Of a stretch of 64,000 bases of DNA, positions 24,582 to 32,401 are shown in pieces. Under the pieces are notes generated by a model. The model was not told where the DNA came from. It was given only the letters and a program-made list of their open reading frames with translations, and made no database searches. How positions within the stretch are numbered: position 1 is the stretch's first letter; the number at the start of each line of letters is the position of its first letter. The DNA is from Pseudomonas anatoliensis (GTDB lineage: Bacteria > Pseudomonadota > Gammaproteobacteria > Pseudomonadales > Pseudomonadaceae): assembly GCF_017976235.1 (NCBI RefSeq), contig NZ_JACVHC010000005.1, positions 554,859-618,858 on the forward strand. Reading direction: 5' to 3'. Position numbers and translations under genes: made by a program.

Positions 24582-27062
24582 CTAGAAGCGGAAAGTGAGG
24601 TCGACGAGCAGACGCAGATCGGTCTCCCGATCGCCGTCATAGGGCCGGTTGATCACACTGAACAAACCGCCCACCTCGAACACGTCGTTCCAGGCATAAC
24701 GCTGGCCGTAGCCGAGCAACGCCATGCCGCCGGTGCCGTGATTACGCTGGCTGTACGTACCCGCACCCGCCTGGAACTGCTGGCTCCAGGAGGTTTCGTA
24801 ACGGTGGTAGAGCACGTGATTGACGTTGATCAGCGGCATCACACTGAAGTCGGATTTGGGGTTGAAGTACGGCACGTCATCGGATTTGGAGTTGTGGCTG
24901 GTGCCGACTTCCAGGCCCGCATCGACTTGCACGTTCGGCGCGCTGTAGACGCCTTCGCGTCCGGTGAGCAAGGCTTCGACGCGGTTGTTGCCATCACTGA
25001 AGTGCGACGGGCTCACCGACAGCCGCCACTCGCGGCTTTCGTTGGCGCGCCAGCGGATAAACCCGCTGCCACCGTTGGCCTTGATGTCGCTGTTGAGCGC
25101 GCGCAACGGCGTCTCCGCCGAGAGGTATTCGAGGCTGCCGCCGTACTGCCAGTTGTCATTGATGTCGCGGGCGATCGCCAGTCGCGCACCCTGTTTGTCG
25201 CCGAAGCCATAATCGTGATTGGAGATTTCGGCTTCGAGGGTCATGTCGCGGGTGCGACGCTCCAGACCGACGCGTTGAAAACGGTGGTGGCCGGTGCCTT
25301 CGGCGAAGTCGCCAGTGGCATAACCGGCACCGGCGAACACGCGCCAGTCTTCATCGATCGGCGGGCTGTACAACGTAGTCTGGATACCGAAATCGCGACT
25401 GCCACTGACCGCGCCGCCATCGCCGCCGCTACCGCCATTGGCCTTGCCGCCGTAGGCTTCTACGCGCAGTTCGGACATGTCGTGGACTTCACGCTCGCGA
25501 GCCAGACGCTGCACCTGACGGTTGTCCGGATAACGCGCGACCACATCGTCGGTCAGCGCATCCATCTGCCGCCATTCCTGCAACTGCATGGCGGTGCGGG
25601 CCTGAGCAACTTCCAGGCCCATGTCGCGCGGCACCATGCTTTCGGTGTCCTTGAGCTGGATTTCAGCGCGACGTGGCCAGTTGCGGGCCAGGTACAGGTC
25701 GGCTTGAGCCAGGCGCAAACCGACGTTGCCCGGCGCCTGATCGACCAGCGTCTGCAAACGCTCTTCGCCATGGGGCAGGTCGGAGCCATAGGTACCGGCC
25801 TGCGCTGCGAGTTGCTGGGCGTCCATCCATTCATCGTTTGGGTTGCCTATTGGCAAGCCCTTGAGTTCAACGCGTGGGCGCTGGGACTTGGCCAAGTCTT
25901 CGGCGACTTTGCGCGCTTCGTCGGCGCGGTCACTTTCAAGCAGCGAGTAGTACAGCGCAGTGGTGTCTTCCAGACGATCACCGACATCGGCGTCCGGCGC
26001 CGACAGCACTTGGCGATACAGATCAGAGGCTATTTCTGGCTCGCGCTGGTCCAGATAGGCTGCGGCCACCCAGCGCTGGGCGTAGGTGGGAATCTTCACG
26101 CCTTCGGCTTGCAGTTTCTGGTATTCGCTGATGATGTCGGCGGTACGCGCCCGGGCCTTGAGCGCGCCCATGCGGTCGATGCGCCAGCGGGTCACGTCGT
26201 CTTTGGCGCTGGCGTCGGGCGTCCAGGTGGCGAGCAGTTTGTCGTAATCGGCCAAGGCACGGTCGGCGATCACGTAGCGTTCTTTTTCGCTGCGAGTCGC
26301 GAGTTCAGCGAGGCGCACGCGTTCGGCAGCCAGATCGCCTTCGAGGCGACGCAGGGTGACCGGATCGATCAACCCCGGACGCTGATGGGCCAGGCGCAGT
26401 GCCGGTTCCGGCAGACGCGCCTTTTGCAGCGCGACCACGTATTCGCGGGCGACTTCCGGTTTGTTGCCAGCGCGGATGAAGGCCTGATCGTATTCGAACA
26501 AGGCGTCATATTGCTTGCCGGCACGGCTAAGCGCGTAGCCCAATGCCAAACGGCGCGAAGGATCATCAGGCTTGGCGGCGACCAGCGCTTTGGCGCGAGT
26601 TACGGCTTGATCGGGTTGGCCGGCGTCAGCCTGAGTCAGGGCCAGACCCAGTTGCAGGTCGGCGTTGTCCGGCTCCAGCGCCAAGGCCTTGTTGTAGACC
26701 TGTGTCGCCTGATCCCAACGTTTGAGGTTGCGATAGGCGCGAGCAGTGGCCGTCAGCGCCTGAATCGGCAGCACGCGGGCGCGGCCCTGGGTTTCATAGA
26801 CCTGCACCACTTCGGCGTCGAGCCCGGCCCAACTGGCAATTTGCAGGTGATCGCTGATCTGTCCGGTGGTCGCCTGACCCGGCGGCACCTGACGCAGCAC
26901 CGTCAGCGCAGGCGTGGTTTGCCCGGCACGGGCGTCGCGCACCATCTGATCATAGGGTGCATCGGCAAACGCGAGAGCCGGCCAAAGTAATTGGCTGCAC
27001 AGCGCTACGCGGAACAAAGGGCGTAAACCACGATGCAATACGGGAACATCAATACGCGGCAT
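24582..27062 (-). CDS. pgaA: PNAG outer membrane porin PgaA
   Basis: Exports the polysaccharide through the outer membrane. The 826-residue protein starts with a signal peptide (VALCSQLLWPALAFA), continues with a long TPR-rich periplasmic region (about 50-520, for example WDQATQVYNKALALEPDNADLQLGLAL) and ends in a beta barrel whose last residue is Phe (DLRLLVDLTFRF), the usual outer membrane signal. It is the first gene of pgaABCD. The leader carries a stem-loop and GGA motifs near the ribosome site, which could allow RsmA/CsrA control as in E. coli. Confidence 0.93.
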   Translation of the reverse strand: MPRIDVPVLHRGLRPLFRVALCSQLLWPALAFADAPYDQMVRDARAGQTTPALTVLRQVPPGQATTGQISDHLQIASWAGLDAEVVQVYETQGRARVLPIQALTATARAYRNLKRWDQATQVYNKALALEPDNADLQLGLALTQADAGQPDQAVTRAKALVAAKPDDPSRRLALGYALSRAGKQYDALFEYDQAFIRAGNKPEVAREYVVALQKARLPEPALRLAHQRPGLIDPVTLRRLEGDLAAERVRLAELATRSEKERYVIADRALADYDKLLATWTPDASAKDDVTRWRIDRMGALKARARTADIISEYQKLQAEGVKIPTYAQRWVAAAYLDQREPEIASDLYRQVLSAPDADVGDRLEDTTALYYSLLESDRADEARKVAEDLAKSQRPRVELKGLPIGNPNDEWMDAQQLAAQAGTYGSDLPHGEERLQTLVDQAPGNVGLRLAQADLYLARNWPRRAEIQLKDTESMVPRDMGLEVAQARTAMQLQEWRQMDALTDDVVARYPDNRQVQRLAREREVHDMSELRVEAYGGKANGGSGGDGGAVSGSRDFGIQTTLYSPPIDEDWRVFAGAGYATGDFAEGTGHHRFQRVGLERRTRDMTLEAEISNHDYGFGDKQGARLAIARDINDNWQYGGSLEYLSAETPLRALNSDIKANGGSGFIRWRANESREWRLSVSPSHFSDGNNRVEALLTGREGVYSAPNVQVDAGLEVGTSHNSKSDDVPYFNPKSDFSVMPLINVNHVLYHRYETSWSQQFQAGAGTYSQRNHGTGGMALLGYGQRYAWNDVFEVGGLFSVINRPYDGDRETDLRLLVDLTFRF

Positions 27063-27069
27063 TCGTCAG

Positions 27070-27144
27070 CATCCTTACATGGCTAGCCGGGTCTCAATGC
27101 CCTCCTTGCCCATTCGTAACGGAGCCGAGCCAACAACGCTCGGC
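27070..27144 (-). promoter_or_regulatory. pgaA leader with hairpin and GGA motifs
   Basis: On the minus strand a 7-bp hairpin GCCGAGC/GCTCGGC (27124-27144) is followed by CAAGGAGGG (27100-27108) and the ribosome site AAGGATG just before the pgaA ATG. GGA motifs at and upstream of the ribosome site are the sort bound by RsmA/CsrA. This is inference by analogy with E. coli pgaA. Confidence 0.35.
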
Positions 27145-27193
27145 CAAGCTTAGTCAGGCAGTTTGCACGCAAGCGCTGAGCAAAATCCGGAAC

Positions 27194-27204
27194 ACAATAA
27201 TTGT
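27194..27204 (-). promoter_or_regulatory. Small dyad upstream of pgaA
   Basis: ACAATAATTGT, nested with GAACA/TGTTC arms (27190-27206), in the region where a pgaA promoter should lie. Binder unknown. Confidence 0.25.
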
Positions 27205-27260
27205 TCAGAATCGTGATGGCGGCTTGGCAGGAGCGCTGAAAACCCGAACACCAGACAGCA

Positions 27261-27299
27261 AAACGCCCGGCGTCTGTGCAAGACAGAGGCCGGGCGTTT
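27261..27299 (-). terminator. Rho-independent terminator after the YdgA-like gene
   Basis: AAACGCCCGGC and GCCGGGCGTTT form a long GC-rich hairpin with flanking CTCTGT pairs, followed on the minus strand by TTTT. It lies 19 bases past the stop at 27318. Confidence 0.85.
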
Positions 27300-27317
27300 G
27301 CTGTTAAGGGCGCAGTA

Positions 27318-28823
27318 TTACTGCACTTGCGTGACGCCCGCGAACTTGTTCATCAGGAAGGCGACAAACTGCTCGACGGTCATTTTCTGGCCGTTGAATT
27401 CCACCTGATTGGCGGCGTAATGCAGCTTGGTCACGACATTGGTGCCATCCACGGTCGCCAACTGCGAACCGACGGCCATGCCCGAGAACATGTCGGCCGC
27501 ACCGCTGGCCTGATCGACGATAGCTTTGGCGTCGGTCTGACCATCAAGCTGCGCCTGGACGCTGAGCAGATCGATCAGCATTGGCTTGGACACGACGATA
27601 TTGAGATCGAGCAACGCGATCAGCTGTTTGCCCAGTTGATCCGGTGGCAGGTCCATCGATTGCGGCTTGGTCAGGTCGATCACCAGATTGGCGCGACTTT
27701 CACCATTGGCGGTTTTCAGAGAGAGGTTCTCCAGCGCCACTTGCGGACCAGCCGCCAGCAGCTTTTGCAGGTCGGCTTTGACCTGAGCCGATTCGGCTTC
27801 GGTCAGGTTCAGTTCCGGCGCCGGCAAGCCTGCTTCTGCAGCTTCGGCAGCGGCTTTTTCGTAAGGCTGCAATTTGGTCTGATAGATCTGCATCAGCGAC
27901 ATTGTCGACGGAATGTCGAGGTTCTTCAGGCTGAATGCCAGGTTGGCCGAACCGATTTTCTTGTCGTTGAGGGTGACTTCGTCAACCTTGTAATCGGCGC
28001 GACCGGACGCATTACTGCCGCTTTCTTCGGTGAGGTTCTTCATCTCGAAGCCCTTCACGCCGAGCACCGATTGCTTGGTGCCGAAGGTGGTTTTGCTGTT
28101 GGTCAGTTCCAGGGTGTTGGCGCCGGTGTAGTAGCCGAAGCTGCTCTTGGCGAGGTTGCTGGCCAGGGTCAGACCGTTGAGTTCGATCTGCACGGGCGCC
28201 TGGTCTTCAGCCACGGTGACCAGTTTCAGGCTGTCCATGTAACCGTCAGCCTTGACCTTTTGCGCTTGGGCGCTGGCGGAAATATTCATGGTCAGGCCGG
28301 AGAATTTCAGGCTCGATTGCGCATCCAGTGCGGTTTCCAGTGGCAGCAGGTCGATGGTGCTGGTGGTGGATTCGTCGTAGCCGATGTTGGTCACGCCTTT
28401 GAGCGGTGCTGCACCCTTGGTCGCGGCGAACCATTTTTCGGTGGCCGGGTTCTTTTCCAGCTCGTAATTGCTGGTGGCCATGACCGGCAGCCACTTCAGC
28501 GACACCAGACGCGAGAACGGCAGCGGGCCGTGCTCGATGTGGTCGACAAACAGCAGCTCGACCGGCGCATCGCCAAACAACTCGCCTTCACCTTTGAGTC
28601 GATAGTGCGCGGTGCTGGTGAACGTGTGGCGCTCCAGCGACACCAGTTCCAGCGACGCCGTGCCATTGGAGCCGGCCATCGCGGTTTGCAGTTCTTTGTT
28701 GGCGTTGGTGACGGCGTTGTTCAGTACGCCTTCGATCTTGGTCCCGGTGTACCAGGCCCCGCCTGCGCTGATCGCACCGATAGCAACAACAATTCCGAGT
28801 AGCACGCCTGCTGATTTATTCAT
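27318..28823 (-). CDS. YdgA-family (DUF945) protein
   Basis: A 501-residue protein with one N-terminal hydrophobic segment (VLLGIVVAIGAISAGGAWY), either an uncleaved anchor or a signal, followed by a large periplasmic region of repeated beta-type segments. Length and the start YTGTKIEGVLNNAVTNANKEL match the DUF945/YdgA family. Family function is not established, though relation to AsmA-like or lipid-transfer folds has been proposed. The gene appears monocistronic, between a terminator and a region with a REPIN. Confidence 0.8.
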   Translation of the reverse strand: MNKSAGVLLGIVVAIGAISAGGAWYTGTKIEGVLNNAVTNANKELQTAMAGSNGTASLELVSLERHTFTSTAHYRLKGEGELFGDAPVELLFVDHIEHGPLPFSRLVSLKWLPVMATSNYELEKNPATEKWFAATKGAAPLKGVTNIGYDESTTSTIDLLPLETALDAQSSLKFSGLTMNISASAQAQKVKADGYMDSLKLVTVAEDQAPVQIELNGLTLASNLAKSSFGYYTGANTLELTNSKTTFGTKQSVLGVKGFEMKNLTEESGSNASGRADYKVDEVTLNDKKIGSANLAFSLKNLDIPSTMSLMQIYQTKLQPYEKAAAEAAEAGLPAPELNLTEAESAQVKADLQKLLAAGPQVALENLSLKTANGESRANLVIDLTKPQSMDLPPDQLGKQLIALLDLNIVVSKPMLIDLLSVQAQLDGQTDAKAIVDQASGAADMFSGMAVGSQLATVDGTNVVTKLHYAANQVEFNGQKMTVEQFVAFLMNKFAGVTQVQ

Positions 28824-29140
28824 GAATGACCTGATCGATTTCCGTGGCTGAAAGTGTGGTCGTCTTCCCTGAACCCGTGACCGGGTTACGGCTCGACTCC
28901 GCTTGAATTAGCGGTGGAGATTAGCACTGGGCACGGGATACGGCCCAATGTTTAAAGGTGAAAGAGTGTCTATGGGGAGTGTGGACAGTCGACAGGCTGG
29001 AAGAGTTTCGCTGTTTTTGCAGACGCTATCGCTGGCAAGCCAGCTCCCACAGAGACTTGGGTGATCACAAAAATTGTGAACACCACAAAAACCTGTGGGA
29101 GCTGGCTTGCCAGCGATGAGGCCCGTTGATTCAAAGGAGA
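28824..29140. other. Intergenic region with hairpins and a REPIN
   Basis: No gene is seen. Just upstream of the YdgA-like gene are a perfect hairpin AACCCGTGACCGGGTT (28872-28887) and a second weaker one around CTCCGCT/AGCGGTGGAG. A REPIN occupies 29028-29117. Confidence 0.6.
29028..29117. repeat. REPIN (GTGGGAGCTGGCTTGCCAGC family)
   Basis: ATCGCTGGCAAGCCAGCTCC at the left and its inverse at the right, around a spacer that itself contains CAAAAATTGTG. It ends 24 bases before the stop of the unknown membrane protein gene. Confidence 0.88.
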
Positions 29141-29776
29141 TCAGGAATACTGAACCTCGATCTCATCGAGCTGATGATCAAAGCTCTTCAACCGCGCAGT
29201 CCAGGTATACACCAGCACTTCAAAATCCCGATCGATCACCGCGCCACTCGGGCCATCGGCGCGCGGATCGCAGTAATCCAGTTGATAGCGTTCGCGGGCC
29301 ATGGCCGTGGCGACATCGGACAGTTCGCGGGCATTGTTCAGCCAATGCCAGCCCTCATCGTCGAACTGCTTGTCGAGTTCCAGGCATTGCTTCTTCAGCG
29401 CTTCGAGGCTTTTTTCCAGCGGCGTGCCGGTGAGTTCGCCCATGACCTCGGCGAAGGTACGCCCGGGTTGCCAGTAGCTGCCCCAGAAATATCGGTCGAA
29501 CACGGTTTCGACCCGGCGCAGGGCGACTTTGGTGTCCCAGATCAGCACCAGGGTCTTGCCTCGTTCAAGCTGTCGTTTCTTGACTCGCTGAACCTGCAGA
29601 GACGCCCAGGCCACCACGACGATTGCCATCACCGCGATCAACGCCACAGCGCTGTCGAGGAAAATCATCGCCTTGTCGATCTGGTGGGCCAGCATGATGC
29701 CGTAAAAATAAGTGGCCGAAAGCAGCACCAGCGCTGCCAACGAGCACCAGAAGCCGAGAGCGTAAGGGTTTTTCAT
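29141..29776 (-). CDS. Unknown two-helix membrane protein
   Basis: A 211-residue protein I do not recognise. Two transmembrane helices (FWCSLAALVLLSATYFYG near 9-26, and ALIAVMAIVVVAWASLQV near 45-62) are followed by a soluble, likely cytoplasmic domain rich in Trp and charged residues (FWGSYWQPGRTFAEVMGEL, DDEGWHWLNNARELSDVA). A good ribosome site, AGGGGAAA, precedes the ATG. It stands alone between a REPIN and the efflux operon. Nothing in it identifies a substrate or partner. Confidence 0.7.
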   Translation of the reverse strand: MKNPYALGFWCSLAALVLLSATYFYGIMLAHQIDKAMIFLDSAVALIAVMAIVVVAWASLQVQRVKKRQLERGKTLVLIWDTKVALRRVETVFDRYFWGSYWQPGRTFAEVMGELTGTPLEKSLEALKKQCLELDKQFDDEGWHWLNNARELSDVATAMARERYQLDYCDPRADGPSGAVIDRDFEVLVYTWTARLKSFDHQLDEIEVQYS

Positions 29777-29868
29777 TATTGGTTTCCCCTAGACCAGCGC
29801 TAGCAATGTGCGCTGAAGGGACGCTTTGCACGGGGCGCCCTTTCAACACTTCAAGCATAGCTACGGCG

Positions 29869-31311
29869 TCAGGGTTTGCTCGGGCTTGAGGCTTGCGTTC
29901 GTCCGCTTTCCCAACCGCCGCCGAGGGCGAGGAACAAATCGATCTGGCTCATGGCGACTTGAGTGTTGGCAGCGGCCAGTTGCGCGGTGACATCGGTGTA
30001 GGTGCGTGTTGCTTGCAGGTCGGCGAGGAACGACTCGCGGCCGGCCTGGAAGAAGCGGTGCGTCTGGTCTGCAGCCAGTTTCGCCGATTGCTCGGCATCG
30101 GCCAGTGCATCACGACGCTGCAACAAGGCAGTGTACTGAGCCAGCCCCGTTTGGGTTTCGCGAATGGCGTTGAGCACCACGCCGTCGAAATGCGCCAGTG
30201 CGCCTTGTGTCGCCGCTTCGGCTTCGCGAATGCGCGCACGGGCACCGTTGGTCGGCACCTTCCAGCTCAGCGACGGGCCGAAGCCCCAACGGTTGGTCGA
30301 TGGATCGCCTAAATCGTCGATAAGACCGACGGTACCGATCGTCGCGCCAATGCTGATGTCCGGGTACAACTCGCCGGTGGCGACACCGATTCCGGCGGTC
30401 GAAGCAGCCAGCCGCCGTTCGGCCTGGCGAATATCAGGGCGGCGCTTGAGCAACGCGGCGCCATCACCGACCGGCACCAATTGCGCGATTTTCGGTAGCT
30501 CGGCGCAGGTCGCTGTGCCCGTCGGCAATTGATCAACGGGTTTGGCCAGCAGCATCGACAGACGAAACAGCCCAGCCTGACGCGCCGCTTCGTAACGTGG
30601 CAGGTCAGCGCGCAGAGATTTGAATTGGGTTTGCGAGCGGGTGACCTGGGTTTCGTCGCCACGTCCGGCATCACGCAAGCGCTGGGTCAGCGTGGTGCTT
30701 TGCGCTTGCAGATCGAGAGAATGCTCTGCGATTTCCCGCTCCTCATTCGCTGCACACACCTGGGTATAGGCGCGAACCACGTCAGCCACCAACGTGATCC
30801 GCGCGGTGTCCGCTGCCGCCTGGGTCGCATCGGCGTTGGCCTTCGCGCCTTCGATGCCGCGTTGCAAGGTGCCCCACAGATCGAATTGATAAGAAGCGCT
30901 GATGCCGATATCGCCGACGTTATCGACCGGGACTTTTTCCGGCAGCAGGAACGCCTGACCGGATTCCTGCAATCGCTGCGCGCCCATTTTTACACCAGCG
31001 CTCCAGCCACCCGCCGCTTCGGCCTCATCGACCTGCGCGCGGGCTCGCGACAGGTTCGCCGCCGCCACGCGCAGATCCGTGTTGGAGGCCATGGCCTGCT
31101 GCACCAGTTGATCCAGACGTGGGTCCTTATAAAGGCGCCACCAGTCAGCCGGCACTGGCGCCGACACCACCGGTTTGCCAGCCACCGCCAGTTCGCCCTG
31201 AATGTCTTTGCGCTGAACAGCCGCCTCATCGGGCACCTGGTAATCCGGCCCGACCATCTGACAGGCCGAGAGCATGACGCCCAACCCGGCGATCATCAGG
31301 GCCTTGTTCAT
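29869..31311 (-). CDS. Outer membrane efflux lipoprotein (NodT/OprM family)
   Basis: Forms the outer membrane channel of a tripartite pump. The 480-residue lipoprotein has a lipobox with SACQMVGPDYQVP, followed by the two repeated outer membrane factor domains (for example NTDLRVAAANLSRARAQVDEAEAAGG and RRPDIRQAERRLAASTAGIGVATGELYPDI). It is the last gene of a five-gene operon and overlaps the HlyD gene by four bases. Confidence 0.92.
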   Translation of the reverse strand: MNKALMIAGLGVMLSACQMVGPDYQVPDEAAVQRKDIQGELAVAGKPVVSAPVPADWWRLYKDPRLDQLVQQAMASNTDLRVAAANLSRARAQVDEAEAAGGWSAGVKMGAQRLQESGQAFLLPEKVPVDNVGDIGISASYQFDLWGTLQRGIEGAKANADATQAAADTARITLVADVVRAYTQVCAANEEREIAEHSLDLQAQSTTLTQRLRDAGRGDETQVTRSQTQFKSLRADLPRYEAARQAGLFRLSMLLAKPVDQLPTGTATCAELPKIAQLVPVGDGAALLKRRPDIRQAERRLAASTAGIGVATGELYPDISIGATIGTVGLIDDLGDPSTNRWGFGPSLSWKVPTNGARARIREAEAATQGALAHFDGVVLNAIRETQTGLAQYTALLQRRDALADAEQSAKLAADQTHRFFQAGRESFLADLQATRTYTDVTAQLAAANTQVAMSQIDLFLALGGGWESGRTQASSPSKP

Positions 31312-32195
31312 TGCTCGGGCTCCTGTTTCCTGTCGTCAATGATCGACACCGTGGCGGTCCGCCCGGCGATCATGCGGAAGTCTGCGGGCACCTCATCGAA
31401 GGCAATGCGCACCGGAATCCGCTGCGCCAGTCGCACCCAACTGAACGCCGGATTGACGTTCGGCAGCAGATTGCTGCCGCTGCTGCGGTCGCGGTCTTCG
31501 ATGCCGGCGACGATACTTTCGACATGCCCGCGCAGCCGCGCACGGTCGCCAATCACACGGATATCCACCGACTGGCCGACATGAATGCCGTCGAGTTTGG
31601 TCTCTTCAAAATAGCCGTCGATGTGGAAGGAATTGCTGTCGACCAGCGACAGCACCGGACGCCCGGCAGTGACGAATTCCTGAGGACGCGGCGCACGGTC
31701 GTTGACGTAGCCATCCACCGGACTACGGATTACCGAGCGATCAAGGTTGAGCTGAGCGCTGTCCACGGTCACCAGCGCTTCGGCCAGCGCCGATTGCGCA
31801 CGGGCGACACGCGACTGGCTCGCTTCCAGTTGCTCTGCCGGCACCAGATTGCCCAATCCACGGTTTCGCTTGGCTTCACGCTGCGCTTGCGCCAGGGTCT
31901 CTTCGCGATCCGCGACCGCGGCTTTGGCCTGACGCAGCGCCAGTTTGAAACGATCCTGGTCGATGCTGAACAGCACCTGGCCACGCTTGATCAGCTGGTT
32001 GTCCTTCACCTCGACCTGCTGGATCAGCCCGGAAACGTCCGGGGCGATCTGGATGATGTCGGCGCGAATGTGGCCGTCGCGGGTCCACGGCGCGAACATG
32101 TAATACATCACCATGCGCCAGACGAGGACAACGGCAAAAGTCACGATCAGCAGGGTCAGTACCACGCGACCGATGGTCAAAAACGGTTTTTTCAT
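31308..32195 (-). CDS. HlyD-family membrane fusion protein (AaeA/EmrA-like)
   Basis: Periplasmic adaptor of 295 residues linking the FUSC inner membrane protein to the outer membrane channel. One N-terminal transmembrane helix (VVLTLLIVTFAVVLVW), a biotinyl-lipoyl-like half (IAPDVSGLIQQVEVKDNQLIKRGQVLFSID), a short coiled coil, the second half (RSVIRSPVDGYVNDR) and a beta barrel. Short size and operon place it with AaeA-type adaptors for aromatic acids or similar. It overlaps both neighbours by four bases. Confidence 0.9.
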   Translation of the reverse strand: MKKPFLTIGRVVLTLLIVTFAVVLVWRMVMYYMFAPWTRDGHIRADIIQIAPDVSGLIQQVEVKDNQLIKRGQVLFSIDQDRFKLALRQAKAAVADREETLAQAQREAKRNRGLGNLVPAEQLEASQSRVARAQSALAEALVTVDSAQLNLDRSVIRSPVDGYVNDRAPRPQEFVTAGRPVLSLVDSNSFHIDGYFEETKLDGIHVGQSVDIRVIGDRARLRGHVESIVAGIEDRDRSSGSNLLPNVNPAFSWVRLAQRIPVRIAFDEVPADFRMIAGRTATVSIIDDRKQEPEQ

Positions 32196-32401
32196 GTCAT
32201 CAGGTATCGACTGAGTGAGTCCACGCCGTACAGAAGTACGGCGTAGAGCGCCACGTTGAACAATGCCCGGTGCCAGACCAGACGGTAAAAGTGCACGCGC
32301 GTGAGCACGGCATGCACCAGCAAAAACAGCACATAAGTGATGCCCATCAACACCAGCAGGGTCGGCAGGAAAATGCCGCTGATGTCCAGATCACCGATCA
32401 T
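32192..32401 (-). CDS. DUF1656 small membrane protein (AaeX-like)
   Basis: A 69-residue inner membrane protein with two hydrophobic helices (LPTLLVLMGITYVLFLLVHAVL and ALFNVALYAVLLYGV) and the N-terminus MIGDLDISGIFLP typical of DUF1656. Such proteins sit between FUSC and HlyD genes in many proteobacteria and probably help the pump assemble. It overlaps both neighbours by four bases. Confidence 0.88.
   Translation of the reverse strand: MIGDLDISGIFLPTLLVLMGITYVLFLLVHAVLTRVHFYRLVWHRALFNVALYAVLLYGVDSLSRYLMT

Noticed and set aside
24414..26990. 858-codon plus-strand frame opposite pgaA and the start of pgaB
   Set aside because: The minus-strand PgaA has a signal peptide, TPRs and a beta barrel ending in Phe; the plus frame shows no motif and arises from high GC codon use.
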